Shown one piece after another: positions 54,105-63,021 of a stretch of DNA of 64,000 bases. The notes under the pieces were generated by a model. It saw only the letters and a list, made by a program, of their open reading frames with translations, did no database searches and was not told the origin of the DNA. How positions within the stretch are numbered: the first letter of the stretch is position 1; each line of letters opens with the position of its first letter. This DNA comes from Cytophagales bacterium (GTDB lineage Bacteria > Bacteroidota > Bacteroidia > Cytophagales > Cyclobacteriaceae), in the NCBI GenBank assembly GCA_022360015.1, contig JAKSDQ010000150.1, positions 1-64,000 of the forward strand, given 5' to 3'. The translations under genes were made by a program, and so were the position numbers.

Positions 54105-54188
54105 TACAAGTTTTTGCCTTAATTTCAGTAGTAGCAAAAAACTACAACAAGGATTTTGTAACAAAAGCTATTATTTAAGTGCGATCGT

Positions 54189-56207
54189 ATGTATTACCTC
54201 GACCCAACCAAAACGGTATGCCTTTTAATAGTTCTGATGAGTATTCAATATGCCGTTCACAGTCAAAAAAAAGACGGTAAAACTGTGGTTTATGGCGGTG
54301 ACAAATCTTATCCGCCCTATGAATTTATCAATGCAAAAGGACAACCCGACGGTTTTCATATAGACCTGTTTACTGCCATTGGGGAGGAGATGGGATTTAA
54401 GGTTGTGTTTAAACTAAACGACTGGTCAGAAACCAAACACAGGCTCGAGTACGAAAAATCAATCGATGTCACAGATATGTTTTTTTCCAGTGAAAGGAGC
54501 GAAAAGTTTGAATTTGCCAATTCCCACGCGGTAATTCCTCACGAGTTGATAACAATGGATAATCAAAAAAAAATTGAGGAAATCGAAGACATCGTCGGCG
54601 CCTCGGTCATTGTGGAAAACGGTTCGCTTCTGGAAGATCTTTTGAGGAAAAGCGAACTGCAACTAAATGTAGCTACGGCCATGAACGAACAGGAGGCATT
54701 GAACCGGCTGGTCAGGGAAAACTTCGATTATGCCCTGGTTAGTGGCTATCGGGCCCACAAGTTTATCGCTGAAAGTGACTGGGTTGAATTGTCACCGGTA
54801 GGACCGGTTATATTTCCCCTGGAATTGTCGTTTGTCACCGCCAAAGGCAGGTTGGATCTGATCAGGGATATTAACCTGGGATTGGAAATACTGAAGAAAT
54901 CAGGCAGATATTCTAAAATCTATGTCAAATGGTTTGGGGAAAAGGATGACTCCATCGCAGTTAAAATCCTTAAATGGGTAGGTTTGTCATTGCTCCTTTT
55001 ACTAGTTCTTTCGGTTTTCTGGATTCAAACATTAAGAAAAGTGGTGAAGGCCAAAACCGCTGCCTTAAAAAAGGAACTCGACGAGAAAATCGCCACGGAG
55101 AAAAAACTACAGGCTCAGGGTACGGAACTCCGCGAAGCCCAGAAAATGGCGAACCTTGGAAACTGGAAATATGACTTCAAATCGCAGGTTACTGAATGGT
55201 CAGATGAACAAAGAAAAATTTTTGGCCTTGAAAAAGATGACAAAATCCCCGAATATGAAGAATTTATGGAGTTTATCCATCCTCAGGACAGGAAACTGGT
55301 AACGGATACTTTTTCTCAGGCTGTTAATAAACCGGTCATATACACCTTCGAAGTAAGGGCTATGAACAAAAAGAATGAGCATAAAAACCTTTTGGTGAAA
55401 ATAAAGCCCACTTATAATGGTTTAAGCGATAAAATCATTGGGTTAAATGGCACCGTCATGGACATAACCATGTTGAAGGACGCACAAAGAAAGCTGGAAG
55501 CTAAAAATGAAGAACTCCATAAAAAGAACTTTGAACTTGACAAACTTACATACAGCATCTCTCATGACATCCAGTCGCCCGTTGCTTCCATCTTAGGTTT
55601 GGTCAATCTGATGAAACTGGATCTGAATGACCAAAAATCTACCGAATACATAGAAAAAATCGAATGGAGTGTTGGTAAATTAAATTCCTACATAAAAGAT
55701 ATCCTGGCTTTTTCCATCAATGAAAACAAAAAGATCGATTCAGATGTTATCGATTTTAAAGGCATTATTAATGAGTCTTTTGCCTTGCGCCGATACATGG
55801 ATGGGGCCGGAGACTTAAATTTAGTAGTTAGTGTCAATGTGGAGGGGGATTTTATCTCCGATAAAGGCAGGCTAATGCTTGTTTTCGGTAATATCATTTC
55901 CAACGCCATTAAATATCGGAAAAGGGATGAGACCAATGCTTTTCTGAAAATAACGGTCGAAGGAAACTCCCGGGAGGTAGATATTGTAGTTGAGGACAAT
56001 GGTGAAGGCATAAAGGAAGAACACCTGGATAACATTTTTGATATGTTTTACCGGGGGAGTTTCAATTCAGATGGCTCAGGGCTGGGGTTGTATATAGTAC
56101 GTGAAGTGGTTCATAAGTTAAATGGTACCATACACGTACAAAGTTCAACGCACAGTGGAACGGTTTTCATGATAGGGATTCCGGCATTGGCTGGAACAAA
56201 AGACTAA
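54189..56207 (+). CDS. Sensor histidine kinase with periplasmic solute-binding domain
   Basis: The 672-residue protein has a signal sequence, a type-3 solute-binding domain (about 30-255; GDKSYPPYEFINAKGQPDGF...), a membrane helix near 258-280, a PAS domain (about 315-430), a HisKA helix with the phospho-acceptor His in YSISHDIQSP (near residue 459), and a HATPase domain with NIISNAIKYRK, DNGEGI and GSGLGLYIV. A small ligand such as an amino acid is likely the signal. No response regulator is adjacent, so it is an orphan; the next gene is a glutamate-synthase-like enzyme. Confidence 0.92.
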   Translation: MYYLDPTKTVCLLIVLMSIQYAVHSQKKDGKTVVYGGDKSYPPYEFINAKGQPDGFHIDLFTAIGEEMGFKVVFKLNDWSETKHRLEYEKSIDVTDMFFSSERSEKFEFANSHAVIPHELITMDNQKKIEEIEDIVGASVIVENGSLLEDLLRKSELQLNVATAMNEQEALNRLVRENFDYALVSGYRAHKFIAESDWVELSPVGPVIFPLELSFVTAKGRLDLIRDINLGLEILKKSGRYSKIYVKWFGEKDDSIAVKILKWVGLSLLLLLVLSVFWIQTLRKVVKAKTAALKKELDEKIATEKKLQAQGTELREAQKMANLGNWKYDFKSQVTEWSDEQRKIFGLEKDDKIPEYEEFMEFIHPQDRKLVTDTFSQAVNKPVIYTFEVRAMNKKNEHKNLLVKIKPTYNGLSDKIIGLNGTVMDITMLKDAQRKLEAKNEELHKKNFELDKLTYSISHDIQSPVASILGLVNLMKLDLNDQKSTEYIEKIEWSVGKLNSYIKDILAFSINENKKIDSDVIDFKGIINESFALRRYMDGAGDLNLVVSVNVEGDFISDKGRLMLVFGNIISNAIKYRKRDETNAFLKITVEGNSREVDIVVEDNGEGIKEEHLDNIFDMFYRGSFNSDGSGLGLYIVREVVHKLNGTIHVQSSTHSGTVFMIGIPALAGTKD

Positions 56208-56218
56208 TTATTCGTTGT

Positions 56219-57820
56219 ATGGAAATATACTTAAATATCTTTGGTATGATACCCTGGTGGGGTTATATCATCTTAGTATTGGTTTTAATTGCAGTAAGGG
56301 ATGTATTTTTTAACAAGAAACATACCATCAGTCACAACTATCCCGTGGTCGGTCATATCCGTTATATGTTGGAAAAAATTGGCCCTGAGCTGCGTCAGTA
56401 TATTGTAGCCAATAATCGCGAAGAATTACCCTTTGACCGCAGCCAGCGGTCCTGGATTTATGCGTCATCCAAAAAGCAAAATAACTATGAGGGTTTCGGG
56501 ACAGATCAGGATATTCATGCGCCAGGCCATGTTTTTATCAATCCGAGCATGATTCCCTTTCATGTGGGGGAAAATCATCCGAATTTCCTTGACAAGTCAT
56601 TTATACCCTGTGCTAAGGTGATGGGCCTGGAAAATGGCCGTAAAAGACCTTATAAACCCTACTCGGTAGTAAATATATCGGCCATGAGCTATGGTTCGCT
56701 GTCGGCACGGGCGGTAGACTCACTCAACAAAGGGGCGTTAAAGGCAGGCTGTTACCACAATACAGGAGAAGGTGGGTTATCACCCTACCATTCAAATGGT
56801 GCCGACGTGGTATTTCATATGGGGACAGGCTATTTTGGGGTAAGGGATGAGCATGGAAATTTTTCGATAGAAAAAATGGTGGAACTGGTTAAAAACAACC
56901 CGTTTGTGAGAGCCATTGAAATAAAGCTGTCGCAAGGCGCCAAACCCGGAAAGGGAGGTGTATTGCCCGCTTCTAAAATATCTAAGGAAATCGCCAGGAT
57001 AAGAACAGTACCTATGGGAAAAGATGTTTTATCCCCCGCGAATCACACGGCCTTTTCAACCATTCCTGAAATGGTGGACTTTGTTGAGAACATCGCGCAA
57101 AACACAGGTTTGCCCGTTGGTATAAAATCCGCCGTTGGAAAACTCGATAAGTGGGAAGAATTGGCAGAAATTATGGAAGAAACAGGCAGAGGCCCTGATT
57201 TTATTTCCATAGACGGGGGTGAAGGTGGAACGGGTGCGGCACCGCCTTCATTTGCCGATCATGTCGCACTTCCTTTTGTCTACGCTTTTAGCCAGGTATA
57301 TCAGATTTTTGCAGCGCGTGGTATCGCAGCGCGTACGGTTTTCATAGCCTCGGGCAAACTTGGCTTCCCGGCCAATGCCCTGATGGCCATGGCCATGGGG
57401 GCCGACCTTATTAACGTTGCCAGGGAAGCTATGATGTCGATCGGTTGTATCCAGGCCCAGGTTTGCCATACCAATCGTTGTCCTACGGGAATCGCCACCC
57501 AAAGCAAATGGTTACAATCAGGAATTGATGTTACCCTGAAATCGGAACGTTTTGCCAATTACATCAAAACCCTCAAACAGGAAATGCTGGAGATCACCCA
57601 TGCCTCAGGGTATGAACACCCCTGTCAGTTGACCATGGAAGACGCCGACGTAAGTATGGGAGACAATAACTTTACCAAAACACTCAAAGACACCTATCGG
57701 TACGAAAAAGTGCCGATAAAATTTTCAGGCATGCAATATTTAAAAGACAGCCCACATCTGGGTGGGCTGGGACAAAAGCAAGCGGTCAAATCACCGGAAT
57801 TTTCAAAAATTAACCCTTAA
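56219..57820 (+). CDS. FMN-binding glutamate-synthase-like protein, membrane-anchored
   Basis: The 533-residue protein has a GltB-type FMN barrel. One N-terminal membrane helix (about 14-27) precedes it. Conserved FMN and substrate contacts include NISAMSYGSLS, NTGEGGLSPYH, KLSQGAKPGKGG, GGEGGTGAAPPSFADHVALP and FIASGKLGFPANALMAMAMG. The CIQAQVCHTNRCPTG motif holds the Cys of the [3Fe-4S] cluster. It lacks the amidotransferase domain, so it is the single-domain (archaeal-like) form whose electron and ammonia partners are unknown. It follows the sensor kinase by 11 bases, so co-transcription is likely. Confidence 0.9.
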   Translation: MEIYLNIFGMIPWWGYIILVLVLIAVRDVFFNKKHTISHNYPVVGHIRYMLEKIGPELRQYIVANNREELPFDRSQRSWIYASSKKQNNYEGFGTDQDIHAPGHVFINPSMIPFHVGENHPNFLDKSFIPCAKVMGLENGRKRPYKPYSVVNISAMSYGSLSARAVDSLNKGALKAGCYHNTGEGGLSPYHSNGADVVFHMGTGYFGVRDEHGNFSIEKMVELVKNNPFVRAIEIKLSQGAKPGKGGVLPASKISKEIARIRTVPMGKDVLSPANHTAFSTIPEMVDFVENIAQNTGLPVGIKSAVGKLDKWEELAEIMEETGRGPDFISIDGGEGGTGAAPPSFADHVALPFVYAFSQVYQIFAARGIAARTVFIASGKLGFPANALMAMAMGADLINVAREAMMSIGCIQAQVCHTNRCPTGIATQSKWLQSGIDVTLKSERFANYIKTLKQEMLEITHASGYEHPCQLTMEDADVSMGDNNFTKTLKDTYRYEKVPIKFSGMQYLKDSPHLGGLGQKQAVKSPEFSKINP

Positions 57821-57849
57821 ATCAGACGGATAAAACATGCACAATCATC

Positions 57850-59127
57850 TTACGGAAGGTCTGCCAAAAACTGCCTTATCGTATCATAGATATGCTCAAG
57901 CTCTTCATTTTCAATGATGTAAGGTGGCAAAATGTAAATGACATTGCCCAAAGGCCTTAATAAAACACCTCTTTCAACAAAAAAAGGAAACACACGATGT
58001 CTGATTTCATTAAAGTACGAAGTCTCACCCGGTGTTTGCACTTCAAGGGAAAGCATGGTTCCAAGGCATCTTGAAGCTTTCACGCCCGGCTGTGTTTGTA
58101 ACCATTCGTTAAACTGCGCATGTTGTGCGGCTATTCTTTGGATATTATCCAGACAGCTTTTTTCCATCAGCAGTTTAAAACTGGCGTTGGCAGCAGCACA
58201 GGCAATCGGGTTGGCAGTAAAGGAATGACCGTGAAAAAAGGTTTTTGCCGCTTCCTCAGACCGGTAAGCTTCTACAATTTTTTGTGAGCAGGTGGTTACA
58301 CCCAACGCCAATGTACCTCCGGTTAATGCCTTTGACAAACAAAAAATATCCGGTTTGTGCTCCAGGTAAAGACTGGCAAAAAGCTTACCTGTTCTTCCAA
58401 AACCGGTTAAAACCTCATCGGCGATACAAATCACATCATTGGCCTTGGCCATGGCAATCAACTTGTCCAGAATTCCCGGATCATAGGTTCTCATTCCCCC
58501 GGAACCCTGAAGCAACGGTTCAAAAATAAAAGAAGCCACATTTCCCGACCGGAGAATATCCTCAAATACCGATAGCACTTGATCTTCATTATCCGGCGTT
58601 GGAAAGGGAATACTTTCCACATCAAACAAAAAAGGGGCAAATGGTTCCACAAAAATATCCCTGTCTCCTACAGACATGCTGCCAAAGGTATCCCCATGAT
58701 AAGCCCCATCAATAGCGATAACCTTGGTTTTTTTTATTCCTTGGTTATACCAGTATTGAAAAGCCATCTTGAGGGCGACTTCTACAGAGGTGCTACCATC
58801 GTCAGAGTAAAAAACCTTTGACTGCTCCGGCGGCAGAATGGATAAAACATTTTCTGCCAGCTCAATAGCAGGTTCATGGGTAAAATTGGCAAAAATAACA
58901 TGCTCCAGTGTGGCAGCCTGTCTGGCTACTGCTTCTGCTATTGTCTTGTTACCGTGACCATGAATGTTTACCCACCACGAAGAAATGGCATCGATGATCT
59001 TTTTGCCGTCTGTTGTGTACAAATATACCCCCTCCCCTTTTACTACCGGGATTGGGTCCGGCACGGCATTCCATTGCGTAAATGGGTGCCATACCGCATT
59101 TTTATCCCGTTGAATCAGATTTCCCAT
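57850..59127 (-). CDS. bioA: Adenosylmethionine-8-amino-7-oxononanoate aminotransferase
   Basis: BioA, 425 residues, makes DAPA from KAPA using SAM as amino donor. Motifs include VWHPFTQWN, ISSWWVNIHGHGNK, FYSDDGSTSVEVALKMA, AIDGAYHGDTFGSMSV, FIFEPLLQGSGGM, ADEVLTGFGRTG and the PLP lysine in CLSKALTGG. The Trp pair in SSWWVN and YHGDT are normal for BioA. It overlaps the end of bioD by 13 bases. No bioB is in the window. Confidence 0.96.
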   Translation of the reverse strand: MGNLIQRDKNAVWHPFTQWNAVPDPIPVVKGEGVYLYTTDGKKIIDAISSWWVNIHGHGNKTIAEAVARQAATLEHVIFANFTHEPAIELAENVLSILPPEQSKVFYSDDGSTSVEVALKMAFQYWYNQGIKKTKVIAIDGAYHGDTFGSMSVGDRDIFVEPFAPFLFDVESIPFPTPDNEDQVLSVFEDILRSGNVASFIFEPLLQGSGGMRTYDPGILDKLIAMAKANDVICIADEVLTGFGRTGKLFASLYLEHKPDIFCLSKALTGGTLALGVTTCSQKIVEAYRSEEAAKTFFHGHSFTANPIACAAANASFKLLMEKSCLDNIQRIAAQHAQFNEWLQTQPGVKASRCLGTMLSLEVQTPGETSYFNEIRHRVFPFFVERGVLLRPLGNVIYILPPYIIENEELEHIYDTIRQFLADLP

Positions 59128-59729
59128 TTTTCTTTTAGCTTTCTGGCATAGCGCCCCACCATATTCGGATTGACTTTATCTTCTCTGGCAATGTTTAACA
59201 GGCAGTTGTAACCGGACCGTTTTAAGATGATTGACTCACTTTCTTTGTTTTCCTCACCATTAAAAATGATCCCCTTTACTTTCAGGTTGCGTTTTTGTAA
59301 AGCCTCGACACTCAGAAGTGTATGATTGATACTCCCCAGGTACAGATCAGATACCAAAACCAGTTCCGCGTCAAATTTGATAATTAAATCTACTATGTTT
59401 TCATCATCGTTCAAAGGTACCAGTAATCCTCCGGCCCCCTCTATAACCAGGTTATTGTCAGTCGAAGGCAATTTAAAATGGTCAACAGCTACTTCGACAC
59501 CATCTATTTTCGCCGCGGCGTGTGGTGAAGCCGGAGTTTTCAGCAAATATTGCTCTTCATGAAAAGTACTACGGGGGTCTTGTACCAGCATACGTACTGT
59601 GTCCAGATCGCGAGGAAAGCCGCATTGAATGGGTTTCCAGTAATCAGCCCCTAAAGCCTGGCTGATAATGGCACTTACTACCGTCTTTCCGGAGTCTGTT
59701 CCTATGGCGCTAACAAAATATTTACTCAT
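59115..59729 (-). CDS. bioD: Dethiobiotin synthetase
   Basis: BioD, 204 residues, forms the ureido ring from DAPA, CO2 and ATP. The P-loop variant is AIGTDSGKTVVSAI, KPIQCGFPRD holds the conserved Lys, and VIEGAGGLLVPL the Glu contact. The start overlaps the bioF stop (ATGA) and its end overlaps bioA, so the three genes are tightly packed. Confidence 0.95.
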   Translation of the reverse strand: MSKYFVSAIGTDSGKTVVSAIISQALGADYWKPIQCGFPRDLDTVRMLVQDPRSTFHEEQYLLKTPASPHAAAKIDGVEVAVDHFKLPSTDNNLVIEGAGGLLVPLNDDENIVDLIIKFDAELVLVSDLYLGSINHTLLSVEALQKRNLKVKGIIFNGEENKESESIILKRSGYNCLLNIAREDKVNPNMVGRYARKLKEKWEI

Positions 59730-60898
59730 AAAGCATTTTTATATAATACATTAAAAAATTGGTCAATTTCATTTTTGGTATTGAAAGCATGCAAACAAAT
59801 CCTGATCCTTTCTCCACCCGCCTTTACCGTAGGCGATAGTATTGGCCGGACATTAAATCCTTCGGCCTGAAGGGACATGGCCAACGCTTTGGCTTTGTGA
59901 TTACCAGGTACTATCAAGGCCTTTATGGCACTTTTGTTGCAAAGGAAATAATTTCCGGAGTTCTTAAAAGGGTATTCACGGGCCTTCAGGTCAAAGTAGT
60001 TTGCAATAGTATGAAGCTGATCCTGTAATACGAGATGATCCTGCAGATAATCAAAAGCCGACCGGATGCTCACCAGACTATGGGCCGGCAGGGCTGTCGT
60101 GTATATAAAGGATCTGGCGAAATTAATCAGGTAATCTCTTACCAGTTGTGCCCCGGCCACACAGGCTCCGTGTACCCCCATGCCTTTGCCAAAAGTGTAT
60201 ATGCGCAAAAAAACCTCTTTTTCCAGCCCCAAACTACATACAAGACCATTTCCACCTGCTCCCATAACCCCTGTGCTATGGGCTTCATCCACAATCAGAC
60301 TGGCCCCGTATGCCTTGCAAACTGCCAGAATTTCTTGTATTTGCCCCGCATTACCATCCATTGAATAAACCGACTCCACCACGACAAAAATATTACCCTC
60401 CGATCTGTCAAGTTTTTTCGTCAAATCAACTGTATCATTGTGTTTAAATGAATACTGTCGGGCAAAACTCAGCCTGGCCCCTTCTTTGATACAGGCATGA
60501 ATATGCTCATCGTAAATAATCGTATCTCCTTTTTGAGGAACGGAGGATAAAACAGCCTGGTTAGCGCTGTAACCGGAGTTGAAAAGCAGGGTGGCCTCGG
60601 CTTTGAAAATTGAGGCCAGGTAACTTTCCAGGTCTTCGCAATAAGCTGAATTCCCCGACAATAGCCTTGACCCCGTGGCACCGTTCTTTTTGGAGCCGAG
60701 TGCATCGTAGTTTTGTCTGATCATCTGCCACAGCTCCTGGCTTCCGGCCAGCCCCAAATAATCGTTGGAAAAAAAATCAATCAGGGAATCGGTCGTTGTC
60801 AGCGACCTTATATTACCTTTTAACTCCCTTTTATTCAAAAGCTCCCTTAATTGATTTTCAGCAGTCAAATTTTCGATTTCTTTTGCAATTATCTTCAA
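59726..60898 (-). CDS. bioF: 8-amino-7-oxononanoate synthase
   Basis: BioF, 390 residues, is an alpha-oxoamine synthase joining pimeloyl thioester with alanine. Motifs include DFFSNDYLGLAG, GATGSRLLSGNS, LLFNSGYSANQAVL, YDEHIHACIKEGARLS, DEAHSTGVMGAGG and the PLP lysine in YTFGKGMGVHGACVAG. First gene of the bioF-D-A run; a 70-base gap to the divergent LpxR-like gene holds the promoter and a small inverted repeat. Confidence 0.94.
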   Translation of the reverse strand: MKIIAKEIENLTAENQLRELLNKRELKGNIRSLTTTDSLIDFFSNDYLGLAGSQELWQMIRQNYDALGSKKNGATGSRLLSGNSAYCEDLESYLASIFKAEATLLFNSGYSANQAVLSSVPQKGDTIIYDEHIHACIKEGARLSFARQYSFKHNDTVDLTKKLDRSEGNIFVVVESVYSMDGNAGQIQEILAVCKAYGASLIVDEAHSTGVMGAGGNGLVCSLGLEKEVFLRIYTFGKGMGVHGACVAGAQLVRDYLINFARSFIYTTALPAHSLVSIRSAFDYLQDHLVLQDQLHTIANYFDLKAREYPFKNSGNYFLCNKSAIKALIVPGNHKAKALAMSLQAEGFNVRPILSPTVKAGGERIRICLHAFNTKNEIDQFFNVLYKNAL

Positions 60899-60922
60899 TG
60901 ATACATTACCCGGGCCAAAATA

Positions 60923-60947
60923 AACAATTATCTTAAATGAAATTGTT
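60923..60947. promoter_or_regulatory. Candidate operator of the bio operon
   Basis: AACAATT (60923-60929) and AATTGTT (60941-60947) are inverted with an 11-base gap, 25 bases before bioF. A BirA- or BioR-like role is only a guess, since arms and spacing differ from the known consensus sites. Confidence 0.3.
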
Positions 60948-60983
60948 GTAAATCATTACCATTTTTATGTGATAAGCAGATTT

Positions 60984-61928
60984 ATGATCAGGTCATTAAT
61001 TCTTTGCGTTGTTTTAGTTTACTTTTTGAGGCCTGCAGGGCTGTATGGGCAGCACGCGCCTACCCATCAAATTGCCGCGCAGGTTGACAATGACCGGTTT
61101 AATTTTGCCGCAACAGACAAGTACTACAGCAATGGAATTATTTTAAAATGGAATCGTACTATTCACATCAATAATTTTTTTTTAATCGGGCTGGTTGAAA
61201 AGGCTATACTGGTCAGTAGTCTTCAACACAAGATTTATACACCCTCTGAGATCATTTTTTACGACAAACAGCGGCACGACCGGCCCTATGCTTCTACCTT
61301 GACACTATCCGGGGGGGTGAGGCTTTTTATTCCCAAAAATCAGTTTATTCAGGCAGATATAACCTTGGGCGTTTCAGGACCATGGGCCGGGGGACAAAAT
61401 TTGCAGGAATGGTGGCACCGGCAGATCAATGTATTCAAACCGAGGGGGTGGGAAAATCAGATTGTTAACAGTCCTGTAGTTAATTTGCATTTACAGCATG
61501 CCAGACAATGGTTCGAGACAAAAATCATGAATTTCATATCCACGTCGGAATTAAATCTTGGCACTTTGTCAGCCAATGTGAAACAAGAAGGCCTGGTCAG
61601 GGTCGGAAAATTCCTGCCTCTCAATCTTTCGACCTTTTCCGGTGGTGATCTGGAAAATGGGCCTTTTGCAAAAAAATCAGAGATTTATCTTTTTGCGGGT
61701 GCGGCCATTGAGTATGTTTACTACAATGGCTTAATCGAAGGAAACTGGATCGGAAATGAAAGTCCCCATACGCGGCAAGCCGTTCCCTGGGTTTATCATG
61801 GTAAATATGGTGTACAGTGGAGCACCTGGAAGGTTAGCGCGGCGATCAGTTATCACCTGCTTTCCAGGGAAGTCAGGGGCGGTACAGATCATCAATATGT
61901 TCGCCTCAATTTGGGATTCAGATTCTGA
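60984..61928 (+). CDS. LpxR-like outer-membrane lipid A deacylase (DUF2219)
   Basis: The 314-residue protein has a signal peptide and a 12-strand-barrel-like DUF2219 sequence. DNDRFNFAATDKYYSNGI near the N-terminus (Asn, Asp, plus the TDKYYSNG pattern) and the later HDRPYASTL loop carry the residues that form the calcium and active site of Salmonella LpxR. GPWAGGQNLQEWWH is also conserved. It would remove the 3'-acyloxyacyl group from lipid A; in Bacteroidota this has not been shown. ATG 60984 (MIRSLILC) is chosen; ATG 60969 adds 5 residues. Divergent from the bio operon. Confidence 0.85.
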   Translation: MIRSLILCVVLVYFLRPAGLYGQHAPTHQIAAQVDNDRFNFAATDKYYSNGIILKWNRTIHINNFFLIGLVEKAILVSSLQHKIYTPSEIIFYDKQRHDRPYASTLTLSGGVRLFIPKNQFIQADITLGVSGPWAGGQNLQEWWHRQINVFKPRGWENQIVNSPVVNLHLQHARQWFETKIMNFISTSELNLGTLSANVKQEGLVRVGKFLPLNLSTFSGGDLENGPFAKKSEIYLFAGAAIEYVYYNGLIEGNWIGNESPHTRQAVPWVYHGKYGVQWSTWKVSAAISYHLLSREVRGGTDHQYVRLNLGFRF

Positions 61929-62183
61929 AAATGGGCAAATTCCTTACTAAAATATCAAGGGTACAGGCGATTTTTTATTTTTTTTTTGAAAAAAGAATAG
62001 AGGGAAGAATTATTGTTTTTTGAACTTTATTCATTTTTTTTTGTATTAATTTGCAACCTTTGGGGCGGTTTGCACATCATAGATATTGTATTTAGGCACG
62101 CTTTTTGAATTTGGAAAAGCTGATTATAGTTTACAATATTTAAAACGATTTAACGTAATATCAACCAAACGGCAAATAAACAA

Positions 62184-62819
62184 ATGAAAACAATGAAAAA
62201 ATTAGCCTTAGTAATAATAGCCTTAATGATCACTAGCATAAGCTACGGTCAGTTTTTTACCATAGGACCCAGGATCGGATTAAGCTCCTCCAAGTTAAAG
62301 CTTTCGGATAACATCGATGCTATCCAGGAAAGGGACGCCCAGTTGGGATTTCATGCAGGAGTTTTTACGAGATTTTCTCTTGGAGGATTTTTTGTACAGC
62401 CGGAGGCCTTGTTTACCTCGGTAGATGGCCAGGTGCAGATTTCGGAAAATGGGGCCAATGTTACCAATCAGGTGGTTGATCTGGAATATAATAAACTGGA
62501 CATTCCGGTCATGTTTGGCACCAAAATTCTTAAAATATTCAGAGTCCAGGCCGGACCTACGGCAAGTTTATTGCTAAGTGCCGATGCCAAATCAGATTTT
62601 AGCGGGGCAACCCAGGACGTAAAGTCGAGTTATAACGATGCTACAATTGGTTACCAGGTAGGGTTTGGAGTAGACATTTCCCGGTTGGTGCTCGATCTTA
62701 AATGGGAAGGAAACCTCAGCTCCTTTGGCGATGATCTGACAGTATTCGGACAAACTTTCCAAACCGATCAGCGGAACCGACTGTTAACGCTCAGTGTAGG
62801 ATTTAAATTGATCAATTAA
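62184..62819 (+). CDS. Outer-membrane beta-barrel protein (PorT-like family)
   Basis: The 211-residue protein has a signal peptide (cleavage after SYG, at about residue 23) and an eight-strand barrel pattern with alternating hydrophobic strands: FTIGPRIGLSSSKL, FHAGVFTRFSLGGFFVQPEALF, KLDIPVMFGTKI, AGPTASLLLSA, ATIGYQVGFGVDISRLVLDLKWEG, and the final LLTLSVGFKLIN with aromatic/aliphatic C-terminus. The function is unknown. The start may be 62184 or 62193; both begin with MKT/MKK and give a good signal. A terminator-like hairpin follows. Confidence 0.85.
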   Translation: MKTMKKLALVIIALMITSISYGQFFTIGPRIGLSSSKLKLSDNIDAIQERDAQLGFHAGVFTRFSLGGFFVQPEALFTSVDGQVQISENGANVTNQVVDLEYNKLDIPVMFGTKILKIFRVQAGPTASLLLSADAKSDFSGATQDVKSSYNDATIGYQVGFGVDISRLVLDLKWEGNLSSFGDDLTVFGQTFQTDQRNRLLTLSVGFKLIN

Positions 62820-62828
62820 AATATAAGA

Positions 62829-62864
62829 AGAGACTGTCTCAAAAGGGCAGCCTCTAATTTTTTT
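62829..62864 (+). terminator. Terminator after the beta-barrel gene
   Basis: AGAG-A-CTG (62829-62836) pairs with CAG-C-CTCT (62848-62855), one internal mismatch, then AATTTTTTT. It is a fair intrinsic terminator just past the stop at 62819. Confidence 0.65.
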
Positions 62865-62986
62865 GCCAAATATTATTTTGCTTGGTTAAAATCCCACTGA
62901 GAATCGATAGAAAACAAAAGGTGTTTTACTCATATCTTGAGAAAAAAAAACATTCAACCTGTATCCAACAAAAGGATATTTGGTGT

Positions 62987-63020
62987 TAAAAAAGGCTATC
63001 TCATTTTTGAGACAGCCTCT
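62987..63020 (-). terminator. Terminator of the Ig-like protein gene
   Basis: On the minus strand AGGCTGTCTC pairs with GAGATAGCCT (one G-U pair, 10 bp), followed by TTTTTT. It directly follows the TAA at 63024-63022. The stem is close in sequence to the opposing terminator at 62829-62855; between them 62856-62992 shows no gene. Confidence 0.8.
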
Positions 63021-63021
63021 T

